A DNA stretch of 64,000 nucleotides from Miltoncostaea sp036826475 (GTDB lineage Bacteria; Actinomycetota; Thermoleophilia; Miltoncostaeales; Miltoncostaeaceae): the NCBI GenBank assembly GCA_036826475.1, contig DAISWG010000015.1, forward strand, positions 1 to 64,000. The letters run 5' to 3'. Made by a program: the position numbers and the translations under genes. The notes beneath the pieces were generated by a model, which did no database searches, was not told where the DNA came from, and saw nothing but the letters and a program-made list of their open reading frames with translations. Below, one piece after another: positions 1 to 7,825 of the stretch (the first letter of the stretch is position 1; each line of letters opens with the position of its first letter).

Positions 1-1
1 C

Positions 2-187
2 GCCTACGGGGCGAAGGTGGGCTTCGACGCCACGCGCAAGTGGGAGGGCGAGGGCGTGGTGCGTTCCTGGCCGGACGCCATCCGGATGAGCAGCGAGGTC
101 CGCGCCCTGGTGGACCGCCGCTGGGCCGAGTACGGGATCCGAGAGCCCACTCACAAAGGGACGTCCATCCCCCGTCGACGTCGTTGA
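2..187 (+). CDS. UbiD-family decarboxylase, C-terminal end (partial)
   Basis: Reading frame 2 is open from the window edge to TGA at 185-187 and gives the last 61 residues. The segment YGAKVGFDATRKWEGEG matches the conserved C-terminal region of UbiD-family prenylated-FMN decarboxylases (E. coli UbiD has a comparable GIDATNKWPGE stretch). UbiD enzymes decarboxylate aromatic acids and need prenyl-FMN made by UbiX, which is encoded 2.4 kb downstream; in futalosine-pathway organisms the pair serves the late decarboxylation of menaquinone synthesis. The start and active site lie outside the window, so only the family call is secure. Confidence 0.75.
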   Translation, partial: AYGAKVGFDATRKWEGEGVVRSWPDAIRMSSEVRALVDRRWAEYGIREPTHKGTSIPRRRR

Positions 188-196
188 ATCTGACCC

Positions 197-222
197 CTCC
201 GTCGGGTTGAATCCCGGCGGAG
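197..222. terminator. Hairpin after ubiD
   Basis: A 10-bp stem (197-206 with 213-222, one T-G wobble) and a 6-nt loop start 10 bp after the UbiD stop. It has no T tract, as is usual at this GC content. It separates ubiD from the qcr operon, whose likely -10 (TACGAT, 238-243) follows. Confidence 0.55.
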
Positions 223-258
223 CTGGGGGTCCGCTCGTACGATCGGCAGGAGGTCGGG

Positions 259-969
259 TTGGCAGAGAGCCAGGGTGACGGCGCGAACGGCGGTGCACAG
301 GGGGGCCAGTATCAGGGTCCCGTCGCGCACGAGCCCGAGCCCGTCCACGACCACGCCGACGACCCCGCCTTCGTCACCCGCACCCGGTTCCTGACCGGCA
401 TCGCGCTGGTCACCGGCGGCGTCATGACGGCCGCCATCCTCGTGCCGGTCGTCGGCTTCGCCGTCGCCGACTCGCTGAAGGAGGAGGACTGGGAGTGGGT
501 CGACATCGGCCCGCTGGCGGACTTCCCCGACGGCCAGACGACCTCGATCGCCGTGAGCGGCCCCGACCCCGAGGCCGACCGCCGCGCCTACATCCGCCAC
601 AAGGATGACGCGATCATCGCGATCTGGAACCGCTGCGCCCACCTCGGGTGCCCGGTCGCGTACTCCGCCGGCGGCGACGTCTACGCCTGCCCCTGCCATG
701 GCGGCGCCTACGACTCGCTGGGCCTGGTCACGTCCGGTCCGCCGCCGCGCCCGATGGACCGCTTCGACGTGAAGGTCACGTCCGCCGACGGGAAGGATCT
801 CGCGAAGCAGGAGATCCCGAAGGACGGGTGCCCGACGAAGGGCCTCCCCGCCGACGCCCGCCTGCTCCTCGGCCGGCCGTTCTCGATCGACGAGGACCAG
901 AACCCGTACGAGCTGCACGGCCCGGGCGAGCCCGTGACCGGTGTGCTCGCGAACCTCTACCCCTTCTAG
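259..969 (+). CDS. qcrA: Menaquinol-cytochrome c reductase Rieske iron-sulfur subunit
   Basis: This 236-residue Rieske protein passes electrons from menaquinol to the cytochrome c part of the bc complex. A hydrophilic N-terminus of about 43 residues precedes one transmembrane segment (about 46-70). The 2Fe-2S ligands are in CAHLGC (126-131, Cys126 and His128) and CPCHGG (144-149, Cys144 and His147), with Cys131 and Cys146 placed to form the usual disulfide. The TTG start is chosen because AGGAGGT at 248-254 precedes it at short spacing and the sequence upstream is not conserved-looking. It is first in a three-gene operon with qcrB 13 bp downstream. Confidence 0.93.
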   Translation: MAESQGDGANGGAQGGQYQGPVAHEPEPVHDHADDPAFVTRTRFLTGIALVTGGVMTAAILVPVVGFAVADSLKEEDWEWVDIGPLADFPDGQTTSIAVSGPDPEADRRAYIRHKDDAIIAIWNRCAHLGCPVAYSAGGDVYACPCHGGAYDSLGLVTSGPPPRPMDRFDVKVTSADGKDLAKQEIPKDGCPTKGLPADARLLLGRPFSIDEDQNPYELHGPGEPVTGVLANLYPF

Positions 970-982
970 GGAGGCGGCGCGG

Positions 983-1831
983 ATGGCCACCACCGACATC
1001 GGACCCAAGAATCCCGCCATCAAGGCCGGCGAGGCGACGATCGACTACGTCGACGGGCGCACCGGGGCCAAGACGGGGTTCAAGTGGTTCATGTTCCGGA
1101 ACGTCCCGGCGGAGACGAGCTGGTTCCAGACGCTCGGCTTCACCGCGATGGCGCTGTTCGGCATGCAGGCCATCACCGGGATCATCCTGGCGATGTACTA
1201 CCAGCCGTCCCCGAGCACCGCGTACCAGAGCATCGACGCCATCACGCACGACGTGACGTGGGGCTGGCTCGTCCGCGGCATGCACAAGTGGGGCGCCAGC
1301 GCGATGATCGTGGTGGTCTTCCTCCACCTCGGGCGCGTGTTCTTCTTCGGGTCGTACAAGTACCCGCGCGAGCTGACGTGGGTCACCGGCGCGATCCTTC
1401 TGGTCATGACCATGTTCATGGGCCTGACCGGCTACCTGCTGGTCTGGGACCAGAAGGCCTACTGGGCCACGGTCGTCGCCGTGAACATCACCGCCAGCGC
1501 CCCGATCATCGGCCCCTACATCGCCGACATCCTCCGCGCCGGCCCCGAATTCGGGCCCGATACGTTGTCCCGGTTCTATTCGATCCACATGCTCGTGATA
1601 CCGGGCGGGATCGCCACCTTCATCGGCCTGCACCTGTTCCTGATCACCAAGCTGGGCATCGCCGAGCCCCCGCACAGCCACCGTCGCCAGGCGGTGGAGC
1701 GGGCGGAGGAGGACGCCCGGCGCGTGGCGGAGCGCGAGCGCCTGCCGTACGGCCGGCGTGAGGTCCCCGCGACGGCGCCCGCGCCGGTCGCGGCCCAGAC
1801 GACGCAGATGAAGGCCGAGGAGCGTTCGTGA
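983..1831 (+). CDS. qcrB: Menaquinol-cytochrome c reductase cytochrome b subunit (b6-like half)
   Basis: A 282-residue membrane protein equivalent to the N-terminal (cytochrome b6) half of cytochrome b, which holds the two b hemes and most of the quinol sites. Four hydrophobic helices are visible with histidines suited to heme binding, for example in MHKWGASAMIVVVFLHLGR and FYSIHMLVIPGGIATFIGLH. The ATG at 983 is preferred over upstream codons because GGGAGG at 970-974 sits just ahead of it. A charged C-terminal tail of about 50 residues follows the last helix. The stop overlaps the qcrC start as GTGA, as in a coupled operon. Confidence 0.93.
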   Translation: MATTDIGPKNPAIKAGEATIDYVDGRTGAKTGFKWFMFRNVPAETSWFQTLGFTAMALFGMQAITGIILAMYYQPSPSTAYQSIDAITHDVTWGWLVRGMHKWGASAMIVVVFLHLGRVFFFGSYKYPRELTWVTGAILLVMTMFMGLTGYLLVWDQKAYWATVVAVNITASAPIIGPYIADILRAGPEFGPDTLSRFYSIHMLVIPGGIATFIGLHLFLITKLGIAEPPHSHRRQAVERAEEDARRVAERERLPYGRREVPATAPAPVAAQTTQMKAEERS

Positions 1832-2568
1832 ACCGCGGACAGCAGGAGTACTACAAGCGGGACTACGCCCAGGCGAAGGCCGAGGGGAAGCCGTTCTTCC
1901 CGTACGCGGTCTACAAGGACCTGCTCATCGCGACGCTCGCGATCGGCATCGTCATCCTGCTGGCCTGCTGGCACCGGGTCGAGGTGGGCGAGCCGGTCAA
2001 CCCGGCGAGCACCGACTTCGTGCCGCGGCCCGAGTGGTACTTCTTCTTCCTCTTCGAGCTGCTGAAGATCTTCAAGGGCCAGAACGCCCTGACGCCGGTC
2101 ATCATGGCCACGTTCGTCATCCCGAACATCCTGATGGCCCTGCTGATCCTGACCCCGTTCATCGACCGGGGGCCGGAGCGGCGGATCCAGCGGCGGCCGA
2201 TCGCCCTGTTCTCGGGGATCGCCGTGATCATCTTCCTCGCGTACATGACCTACGAGGGGGCCAACTCCAACGAGGGCGTCGGCGCCGAGGGCCTCGGCCT
2301 GACCGGCCTCGACGAGACCGCCGCCGCCGGCGAGGCGCTCTTCCTGGCAAACGGCTGCACCGCCTGCCACAACGTCAACGGCGTCGGCGCACCGGGACCG
2401 GGACCGAACCTCACCGACGAGGGCACCAAGGGTCACCCGCCGGAGTTCTACGAGGGCTTCCTCAAGGACCCGCCCGGGAACGTGATGCCGAACTTCACGA
2501 CGTTCACGCCCGAGCAGTACCAGCAGCTCGGCACGTTCCTCAGCGGCCTCGGCACCACGTACAAGTAG
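1828..2568 (+). CDS. qcrC: Subunit IV/cytochrome c fusion of the bc complex
   Basis: This 246-residue protein fuses the C-terminal half of cytochrome b (subunit IV; includes PEWYFFFLFELLK, equivalent to the PEWY motif of the Qo site) to a C-terminal cytochrome c domain. Three transmembrane segments lie in about the first 145 residues. The heme c site CTACH is at 177-181, and Met in NVMPNF (around 219) is a likely axial ligand. Split cytochrome b with a fused heme c domain is the Bacillus-type arrangement, not the diheme QcrC of mycobacteria. It starts with GTG overlapping the qcrB stop. Confidence 0.92.
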   Translation: MNRGQQEYYKRDYAQAKAEGKPFFPYAVYKDLLIATLAIGIVILLACWHRVEVGEPVNPASTDFVPRPEWYFFFLFELLKIFKGQNALTPVIMATFVIPNILMALLILTPFIDRGPERRIQRRPIALFSGIAVIIFLAYMTYEGANSNEGVGAEGLGLTGLDETAAAGEALFLANGCTACHNVNGVGAPGPGPNLTDEGTKGHPPEFYEGFLKDPPGNVMPNFTTFTPEQYQQLGTFLSGLGTTYK

Positions 2569-2606
2569 GCGCGTCCGCGGCGGGGTCCCGGTGGGGGCCC
2601 CGCCGG

Positions 2607-2612
2607 TACCAT
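2607..2612 (+). promoter_or_regulatory. Putative -10 of the ubiX operon
   Basis: TACCAT ends 7 nt before GTG at 2620. No ribosome binding site can fit, so the mRNA is probably leaderless. This favours GTG 2620 over ATG 2623 as the ubiX start. Confidence 0.5.
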
Positions 2613-2619
2613 CGGTGAG

Positions 2620-3252
2620 GTGATGCGCGTATTCCTCGGGGTGACGGGCGCGAGCGGCGCGATCTACGCCGGCCGCGCCCTCCATGCCCTCACCGACGCC
2701 GGGTGCGACGTGGGGCTCTGCGTCTCCGGATCCGGCGCCCACGTCATCAGCCACGAGATCCTGGAGGCCGGGACCCGTCCGCCCGACGACCCGGCCCAGG
2801 TGGTCGACGCGTTCGTCGACCGGTTCGCCGCCGCGAGCGGGTCGGTCACGGCCCTGGGGCTCAACGACATGACCGCCCCCTTCGCGTCGGGCTCGTCCCT
2901 CGCGCCCGCCGCGCTGATCGCCCCCTGCTCGGGCGCCTCCCTCGCGTGCATCGCGCACGGCACGGCGCGCAACCTGATCCACCGCTGCGCGGACGTGATG
3001 CTCAAGGAGCGGCGGCGGCTGGTGCTGATGCCGCGCGAGACGCCCCTGAGCCTGATCCACCTGGAGAACATGGCGGCCGTCACCCGGGCGGGCGCGGTGG
3101 TGATGCCGGCGATGCCCGGCTTCTACACGCTGCCGCGCACCGTCGACGACCTCGTCGATTTCATGGTCGCGAAGGCGCTCGACCACCTCGGCGTGGAACA
3201 CCGGCTGCTGGCCCGCTGGGGCGAGGAGCGCGACCGGACGGCCCCCGCGTGA
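2620..3252 (+). CDS. ubiX: Flavin prenyltransferase UbiX
   Basis: 210 residues, the usual family size. UbiX joins dimethylallyl phosphate to FMN, giving the prenyl-FMN cofactor of UbiD decarboxylases. The N-terminal Rossmann-like motif VFLGVTGASGAIYAG is diagnostic, and the later stretch MLKERRRLVLMPRETPLSLIHLENM is the typical phosphate-binding and catalytic region. It opens an operon of tightly overlapping menaquinone genes (ubiX, menG, polyprenyl synthase, MqnE-like, mqnA), each joined to the next by a 4-bp GTGA overlap. It is the expected partner of the UbiD at the left edge of the window. Confidence 0.93.
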   Translation: MMRVFLGVTGASGAIYAGRALHALTDAGCDVGLCVSGSGAHVISHEILEAGTRPPDDPAQVVDAFVDRFAAASGSVTALGLNDMTAPFASGSSLAPAALIAPCSGASLACIAHGTARNLIHRCADVMLKERRRLVLMPRETPLSLIHLENMAAVTRAGAVVMPAMPGFYTLPRTVDDLVDFMVAKALDHLGVEHRLLARWGEERDRTAPA

Positions 3253-3950
3253 GCGTGACCGGCCGCCTCCCCGCCGGCGAGGTGCGGGCGATGTTCGACC
3301 GCATCGCGCCGCGCTACGACCTGCTGAACCGGGCGATGACCGCCGGCCTCGACGGACGCTGGCGCCAGGCGGCGGCGGCCGCGGCGGACCTCGCCGCGGG
3401 CGACCGCGCCCTCGACGTCTGCACCGGCACCGGCGACCTGGCGTTCGCGCTGGCCGACCGCGTCACCCCCTCCGGCCAGGTGGTCGGCGTCGACTTCGCC
3501 GAGCGGATGCTCGACCGCGCCCGGGCGAAGGCCGAGCACCGCCCCGGTGTGCGCTTCGAGGCCGCCGACGCCCTGGATCTGCCGTTCCCCGACGACGCCT
3601 TCGACGCCGCGACCGTCGCCTTCGGCATCCGCAACGTCGACGACCTCGACCGGGGCCTGGCCGAGATGGCGCGCGTCGTGCGGCCCGGCGGCCGGGTGGT
3701 GATCCTGGAGATCACCACGCCGCAGCGGATGCGGGGGTTCTACGAGTTGTGGTTCGACCGTGTCGTGCCGCGCCTCGGGAGGGTGCTCGGCCGGGACGGC
3801 GCCGCATACGCGTACCTGCCGGCATCCGTGCGCCGCTTCCCCGGCCCGCCCGAGCTGGCGGCCCGGATGTCCGCCGCCGGCCTGCGCGACATCCGGTGGC
3901 GCCTCATGGCGTTCGGCATCGTGGCGATCCACCACGGGCGCGTGGCGTGA
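3249..3950 (+). CDS. menG: Demethylmenaquinone methyltransferase (MenG/UbiE)
   Basis: A 233-residue class I SAM methyltransferase that would carry out the final C-methylation of demethylmenaquinone. The UbiE signature is clear: MFDRIAPRYDLLNRAMTAGLD near the N-terminus, the SAM loop DVCTGTGDLAFAL around residue 55, and AFGIRNVDDLDRGLAEMARV followed by RPGGRVVILE. The GTG start overlaps the ubiX stop and the stop overlaps the next gene, so it is inside the menaquinone operon. A ubiquinone role is unlikely given MqnA and MqnC downstream. Confidence 0.93.
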   Translation: MSVTGRLPAGEVRAMFDRIAPRYDLLNRAMTAGLDGRWRQAAAAAADLAAGDRALDVCTGTGDLAFALADRVTPSGQVVGVDFAERMLDRARAKAEHRPGVRFEAADALDLPFPDDAFDAATVAFGIRNVDDLDRGLAEMARVVRPGGRVVILEITTPQRMRGFYELWFDRVVPRLGRVLGRDGAAYAYLPASVRRFPGPPELAARMSAAGLRDIRWRLMAFGIVAIHHGRVA

Positions 3951-4933
3951 CGTCGGCCGCCCGCCCCCTCTCGCCGGTGAAGGCGGCGGCCCCGCTGCTC
4001 GCGCGCTGCGAGGAGCGGCTGCACGCCGCCGTCTCGGGTCACGCCCCCCAGGTGGGGCGCCCGGCGTCCGAGACCCTCGCCGCCGGCGGCAAGCGGGTTC
4101 GGCCGCTGCTGGTGTTCTGCTCGGCGCCCCGCGTCGCGCCGGGGGCGGTGGGGCCCGCCCAGGACGGCCTGGTGTCGGCCGCCGTCGCGGTGGAGCTGGT
4201 GCACATGGCGACCCTGGTCCACGACGACCTCCTCGACGGCGCCACCATGCGACGGGGCCGCCCGACGGTCGCGGAGTCCCTCGGCCCGGAGGCCGCCGTC
4301 AACACCGGCGACTTCCTGTTCGCCCGCGCCTTCGGCGAGCTCACGGCCGCGGGCTCGCCCCGCGCGGTCAGCGCCCTCGCCGCCGCCGCCCTGGACCTGT
4401 CGCAGGGCGAGATCGACCAGCAGCGGGCGGCATTCGACCTGGCGCTCTCCGAGGGCGCCTACCTGGACCGCTGCCGGCGCAAGACCGCCGCGCTGTTCTC
4501 GGTGGCCTGCCGCCTGGGGGCGCAGATGGGCGGCGCCGGCCCGGAGGCCGAGGAGCGGCTCGCGGCCTTCGGCGAGAACGTGGGCATGGCCTTCCAGATC
4601 TTCGACGACATCCTCGACCTGGCCGGCAGCCCGGAGGCGACCGGCAAGCGCCGCGGCACCGACCTGTGCGACGGCACCGTCACCCTCCCCGTGATCCTGG
4701 CGATGGAGCTGGAGCCGGGGCTGCGCCCGCTGGTGGCCGACGCCCACCAGGGGCCGGGCCTGGAGGCCCTGTGCGACCGGCTCGCCGCCCATCCGGGCCT
4801 GCGGCTGGCGCGGAGGCGGGCGCTGTCGTTCGTCGCCGCCGCGCGCGGGTCGATCGAGGACGGCCTGCAGGACGAGGCCGACATCGAGGCGCTGCTCGAG
4901 ATCGCCGACGGCGTGGTGGACCGGTATTCGTGA
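3947..4933 (+). CDS. Trans-polyprenyl diphosphate synthase
   Basis: A 328-residue all-helical prenyl elongase that makes the isoprenoid side chain for menaquinone. The first aspartate-rich motif is HDDLLDGATMRRG (DDxxD at about 93-97) and the second is FDDILD at about 219-224, both intact, with the substrate-binding GGKRVRP near residue 45. The residues before the first motif, which set chain length, are small (VHMATLVHDD), consistent with a long-chain product such as hepta- to nonaprenyl diphosphate, but length cannot be fixed from sequence. The GTG start overlaps the menG stop. Confidence 0.9.
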   Translation: MTSAARPLSPVKAAAPLLARCEERLHAAVSGHAPQVGRPASETLAAGGKRVRPLLVFCSAPRVAPGAVGPAQDGLVSAAVAVELVHMATLVHDDLLDGATMRRGRPTVAESLGPEAAVNTGDFLFARAFGELTAAGSPRAVSALAAAALDLSQGEIDQQRAAFDLALSEGAYLDRCRRKTAALFSVACRLGAQMGGAGPEAEERLAAFGENVGMAFQIFDDILDLAGSPEATGKRRGTDLCDGTVTLPVILAMELEPGLRPLVADAHQGPGLEALCDRLAAHPGLRLARRRALSFVAAARGSIEDGLQDEADIEALLEIADGVVDRYS

Positions 4934-5487
4934 CGGCGCCGCGCTCCCGCACATACGAGCTGCTGCGGGACGGCGATCCGCTCGCCGCCGCCCGGGCCGC
5001 CGGCGTGCGGGCGGGCGGCCGGGTCACGCTCGTCGGTCCCGCGGACCGGTCCGGGTGGCTCGTGGACGGCGACGAGGAGCGGCCCGTCGCCGACCACCGT
5101 GCCGCCCACGCGGCGGGGACGCCGAGCGAGGCGGCCGTCGCGTACGGCGCCGGGCACGACCCGGCGGCGATCGCGGCGCGCATCGACGCGCTCGCCGCGC
5201 TGGCGCGCGAGACGGGGCTGCTGCGCGTCGTCGCGCCCGTCCCGGCCGAGGGCGGGGCCGCGCGCCCCGGCAGCTGGGGGGTGGAGGACCTGACGATCGT
5301 CGCCGTGTGCCGGCTCGCGATGCCGGAGGGCGTGGGGGTGCGCCCCCACTGGGTGCGCCTGGGTCCCGCCGCGTGCCAGGTGGCGGTCGCCTTCGGTGCC
5401 TCGGAGTGGCTCATCCCCGACGGCGACGGCACCGACGCCGCGGCGCTGGCCGCCGCGGTGGGGGCGTCCGTGAGGGCCCCGGCGTGA
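4930..5487 (+). CDS. MqnE-like C-terminal domain protein without radical SAM cluster
   Basis: A 185-residue protein coupled by GTGA overlaps to the polyprenyl synthase and mqnA. Its C-terminal half (LTIVAVCRLAMPEG, PHWVRLGPAACQVAVAFGASEW) resembles the C-terminal part of aminofutalosine synthase MqnE and of MqnC, where the matching stretch is an AVARL...LDNFPH...W...G..AQVALSFGADD pattern. The TIM-barrel core and the CxxxCxxC cluster motif are missing, so it cannot be a radical SAM enzyme. The N-terminal 80 residues look like a truncated preface (YELLRDGDPLAAARAAG). It may be a decayed MqnE or an accessory subunit; an intact mqnE should then exist elsewhere. The family resemblance is read by eye. 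Confidence 0.6.
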   Translation: MTAPRSRTYELLRDGDPLAAARAAGVRAGGRVTLVGPADRSGWLVDGDEERPVADHRAAHAAGTPSEAAVAYGAGHDPAAIAARIDALAALARETGLLRVVAPVPAEGGAARPGSWGVEDLTIVAVCRLAMPEGVGVRPHWVRLGPAACQVAVAFGASEWLIPDGDGTDAAALAAAVGASVRAPA

Positions 5488-6281
5488 GGCGCCTGCGGGT
5501 GGGCCGGATCGCGGCTCTCAACATGTACCCCATCTATCACGGGCTGGAGCGGGCGGCCGACCCGACGCTGCAGTTCACCGACGGCGTCCCCACCGCCCTG
5601 AACGCCGCGCTGCTGGAGGGGCGCCTGGACGTGTCGGCGATGTCGAGCATCGCCTACGCGCGCAACGCCGACCGGCTCACGCTGGTGCCGGTGGCGTCGA
5701 TCACCGCCGACGGCGCGGTCGACTCCATCCAGGTGTTCTCCCGGGTGCCGTTCGAGGAGGTCCGGTCGGTGGCGGTGACGCCCCACTCGGCGACCTCCGT
5801 GGCGCTGTTGCGCATCCTGCTGCCGGACGCGCCGCCGTTCGCGGTGCTGGACCGGCCGCCGGCGCGGGCGCTGGAGGACGTCGACGGGGTGCTGCTGATC
5901 GGCGACGAGGCCCTCCGCGGCCTGCGGCAGCCGTTCGCCCCCCACCGCACCGACCTCGCCGAGGCGTGGACGGCGCGGACCGGCCACCCCATGGTGTTCG
6001 CCGTGTGGGCGGCGGGCGCCGAGGCCGCGCACGGTCGCGGCGGGGCCCTCGCCGAGCTCGCCCGGCTGCTCACCGACGCCCGGGCCGACTACCTGGGCGA
6101 CCCGGAGGCGGTGGTGCAGGCGGCGGCGCGGCGCTTCCCGTTCCCGGCGGAGTTCATCCGGCCCTACCTGCGCCGGCTGCGCTACGAGTTCGGTCCCGCC
6201 GAGCGGACGGGGCTGGAGGCGTTCCTCACCCAGGCGGCCCGGATCGGGGAGCTGGACGTGGTCCCCCGGCTGGCGGCGTAG
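5484..6281 (+). CDS. mqnA: Chorismate dehydratase MqnA
   Basis: A 265-residue periplasmic-binding-protein-like enzyme that dehydrates chorismate to 3-[(1-carboxyvinyl)oxy]benzoate, the first step of the futalosine route to menaquinone. Recognisable features are VGRIAALNMYPIYHGLE at the N-terminus, GVPTALNAALLEGRLDVSAM with the serine that binds substrate (MSSIAYARN), and VAVTPHSATSVALLRILL. The GTG at 5484 overlaps the preceding stop. It is last in the GTGA-coupled chain; mqnC follows 10 bp later and appears to have its own promoter inside the end of mqnA. Confidence 0.92.
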   Translation: MRRLRVGRIAALNMYPIYHGLERAADPTLQFTDGVPTALNAALLEGRLDVSAMSSIAYARNADRLTLVPVASITADGAVDSIQVFSRVPFEEVRSVAVTPHSATSVALLRILLPDAPPFAVLDRPPARALEDVDGVLLIGDEALRGLRQPFAPHRTDLAEAWTARTGHPMVFAVWAAGAEAAHGRGGALAELARLLTDARADYLGDPEAVVQAAARRFPFPAEFIRPYLRRLRYEFGPAERTGLEAFLTQAARIGELDVVPRLAA

Positions 6282-6284
6282 GAT
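6279..6284 (+). promoter_or_regulatory. Putative -10 of mqnC
   Basis: TAGGAT overlaps the mqnA stop codon and ends 7 nt before the mqnC GTG, which suggests leaderless mqnC transcription in addition to read-through. Confidence 0.45.
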
Positions 6285-6291
6285 CGGTGGC

Positions 6292-7383
6292 GTGAGCACC
6301 CTCGCACCCAGCCGCGTGGACGAGATCCTCGACGGCGTCCTGGCCGGCCGGCGCCTGAGCGACGACGAGGCGCTGGCGCTGCTCGCGTCGCGCGACCTGG
6401 TGAGCGTCGGCGAGGCGGCCAAGGCGGTGCGCGACCGGGCGTCCGACCCGGAGGTGGTGACGTTCTCGATCGACCGGAACGTCAACTACACCAACTTCTG
6501 CATCACCGACTGCGACTTCTGCGCGTTCTACCGCCGCCCGATGGACCCCGAGGGCTACGTCCTGCCGAAGCGCGTGATCTTCCGCAAGATCGAGGAGACG
6601 CTCGACCTGGGCGGGACGGCGCTGCTGCTGCAGGGCGGGCACCACCCGAACCTGCGGATCGAGTGGTACGAGGACCTCTTCACCGACATCAAGTCGCGCT
6701 ACCCGGTCCACCTGCACGCGCTGTCGCCGTCGGAGATCCTCCACATCTCCAACGTCTCGCGGATCTCCCTGGACGAGACGATGGAGCGGCTGCGCGACGC
6801 GGGCCACGACTCGCTGCCGGGCGGCGGGGCCGAGATCCTGGTCGACCGGGTGCGCCAGGTCATCGCGCCGCGCAAGACCACGTCCGACGAGTGGCTCGAC
6901 GTGATGCGCGCCGCCCACCGGGCCGGCATGTCGACGACCGCGACGATGATGTACGGGACGGTCGACACCGTCGAGGACCGGGTGGAGCACCTGCGTCGCC
7001 TCCGGGAGGTGCAGGACGAGATCCCCGGCTTCCGCGCGTTCGTGTGCTGGAGCTACCAGTCGGGCGGCGGCAGCGCGCGCGGCGACGACCACGCCCACAC
7101 GACCGCGGCCGACTACCTGATGACGCTGGCCGTCAGCCGCCTGTACCTCGACAACTTCCCGCACTTCCAGAGCTCGTGGGTCACCCAGGGCCTACGGGTC
7201 GGGCAGTTGGCGCTCGAGTTCGGCTGCGACGACATGGGCTCGATCATGATCGAGGAGAACGTCGTCCGGGCGGCGGGGACCGCCTTCCGTCTGGACACCG
7301 AGCGGATGGTCGCGGCGATCGAGGCCACCGGGCGGCGGGCCGTGCAGCGCGACACCCTCTACCGGGCCGTGCGGACCTTCTGA
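6292..7383 (+). CDS. mqnC: Cyclic dehypoxanthinylfutalosine synthase MqnC
   Basis: A 363-residue radical SAM enzyme that cyclises dehypoxanthine futalosine in the futalosine menaquinone pathway. The cluster motif is Cys70, Cys74 and Cys77 in NVNYTNFCITDCDFCAFYR, the typical MqnC form. HALSPSEILHISNVS and the C-terminal LDNFPHFQSSWVTQGLRVGQLALEFGCDDMGS are also characteristic and separate it from MqnE. The length is normal. It overlaps the following rhodanese gene by one base (TGATG). Confidence 0.94.
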   Translation: MSTLAPSRVDEILDGVLAGRRLSDDEALALLASRDLVSVGEAAKAVRDRASDPEVVTFSIDRNVNYTNFCITDCDFCAFYRRPMDPEGYVLPKRVIFRKIEETLDLGGTALLLQGGHHPNLRIEWYEDLFTDIKSRYPVHLHALSPSEILHISNVSRISLDETMERLRDAGHDSLPGGGAEILVDRVRQVIAPRKTTSDEWLDVMRAAHRAGMSTTATMMYGTVDTVEDRVEHLRRLREVQDEIPGFRAFVCWSYQSGGGSARGDDHAHTTAADYLMTLAVSRLYLDNFPHFQSSWVTQGLRVGQLALEFGCDDMGSIMIEENVVRAAGTAFRLDTERMVAAIEATGRRAVQRDTLYRAVRTF

Positions 7384-7706
7384 TGGCGGACATCGACGTG
7401 AACGAGGCGCACCGCCGCTGGACGGCGGGCGAGCTCGAGATCATCGACTGCCGCGAGGAGCAGGAGCACGACACCACCCGGGTCGACGGCATCCCCCTCA
7501 TCCCGATGAGCGAGTTCCTCGCCCGGGTCGACGAGCTGCCGGAGGACCGGCCGCTGGCCATCTTCTGCCGCAGCGGCAGCCGCAGCGCGCAGGTGGCCGA
7601 CTACCTGACGGCCACCGGCGACCACGGCGAGGTGGCCAACATCGCCGGCGGCATCATCGCCTGGGCCGCGGCGGGACTCCCCTACGAGGGCGACCCGCCC
7701 CGCTGA
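7383..7706 (+). CDS. Single-domain rhodanese-like protein
   Basis: A 107-residue rhodanese homology domain. The active-site loop is FCRSGSRSAQ with Cys62 as persulfide carrier, preceded by DCREEQEHDTTRVDGI and followed by NIAGGIIAWAAAGLPY, the normal order of rhodanese motifs. Such cytoplasmic proteins carry sulfane sulfur or act on thiols. It is translationally coupled to mqnC, but no defined menaquinone step needs it, so the physiological substrate is unknown. Confidence 0.85.
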   Translation: MADIDVNEAHRRWTAGELEIIDCREEQEHDTTRVDGIPLIPMSEFLARVDELPEDRPLAIFCRSGSRSAQVADYLTATGDHGEVANIAGGIIAWAAAGLPYEGDPPR

Positions 7707-7743
7707 GCGCAGGCGCGGCGACCGCGACCGGGCGGCACGCCAC

Positions 7744-7822
7744 GTTGAATTCCCGGCGGTCCAATGCGAGCGAAGCGAGCCGGAGGCCCCGCTCGAGAGG
7801 GCCTCCTGACCGCCGGGATTGG
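7744..7822. repeat. Dispersed palindromic repeat, copy 1
   Basis: A 79-bp segment that recurs, inverted, at 61212-61290 with four mismatches. It folds on itself: CCCGGCGGTC (7752-7761) pairs with GACCGCCGGG (7808-7817), and GGAGGCCC with GGGCCTCC inside. It fills the space between the 3' ends of the convergent rhodanese and zinc-ribbon genes, so it probably also serves as a bidirectional terminator. Confidence 0.75.
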
Positions 7823-7825
7823 TCG

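Noticed and set aside
197..222. Similarity of GTTGAATCCCGGCGG to the ends of the dispersed repeat, as a third full copy
   Set aside because: Only about 15 bp match and the site forms its own simple hairpin; kept as a remark within the repeat finding only.
1576..3201. Long open frames on the minus strand across the qcr/ubiX region
   Set aside because: They mirror the codon phase of qcrC and ubiX; low-complexity Arg/Gly/His sequence with no family features. This applies to many other long opposite-strand frames in this GC-rich window.
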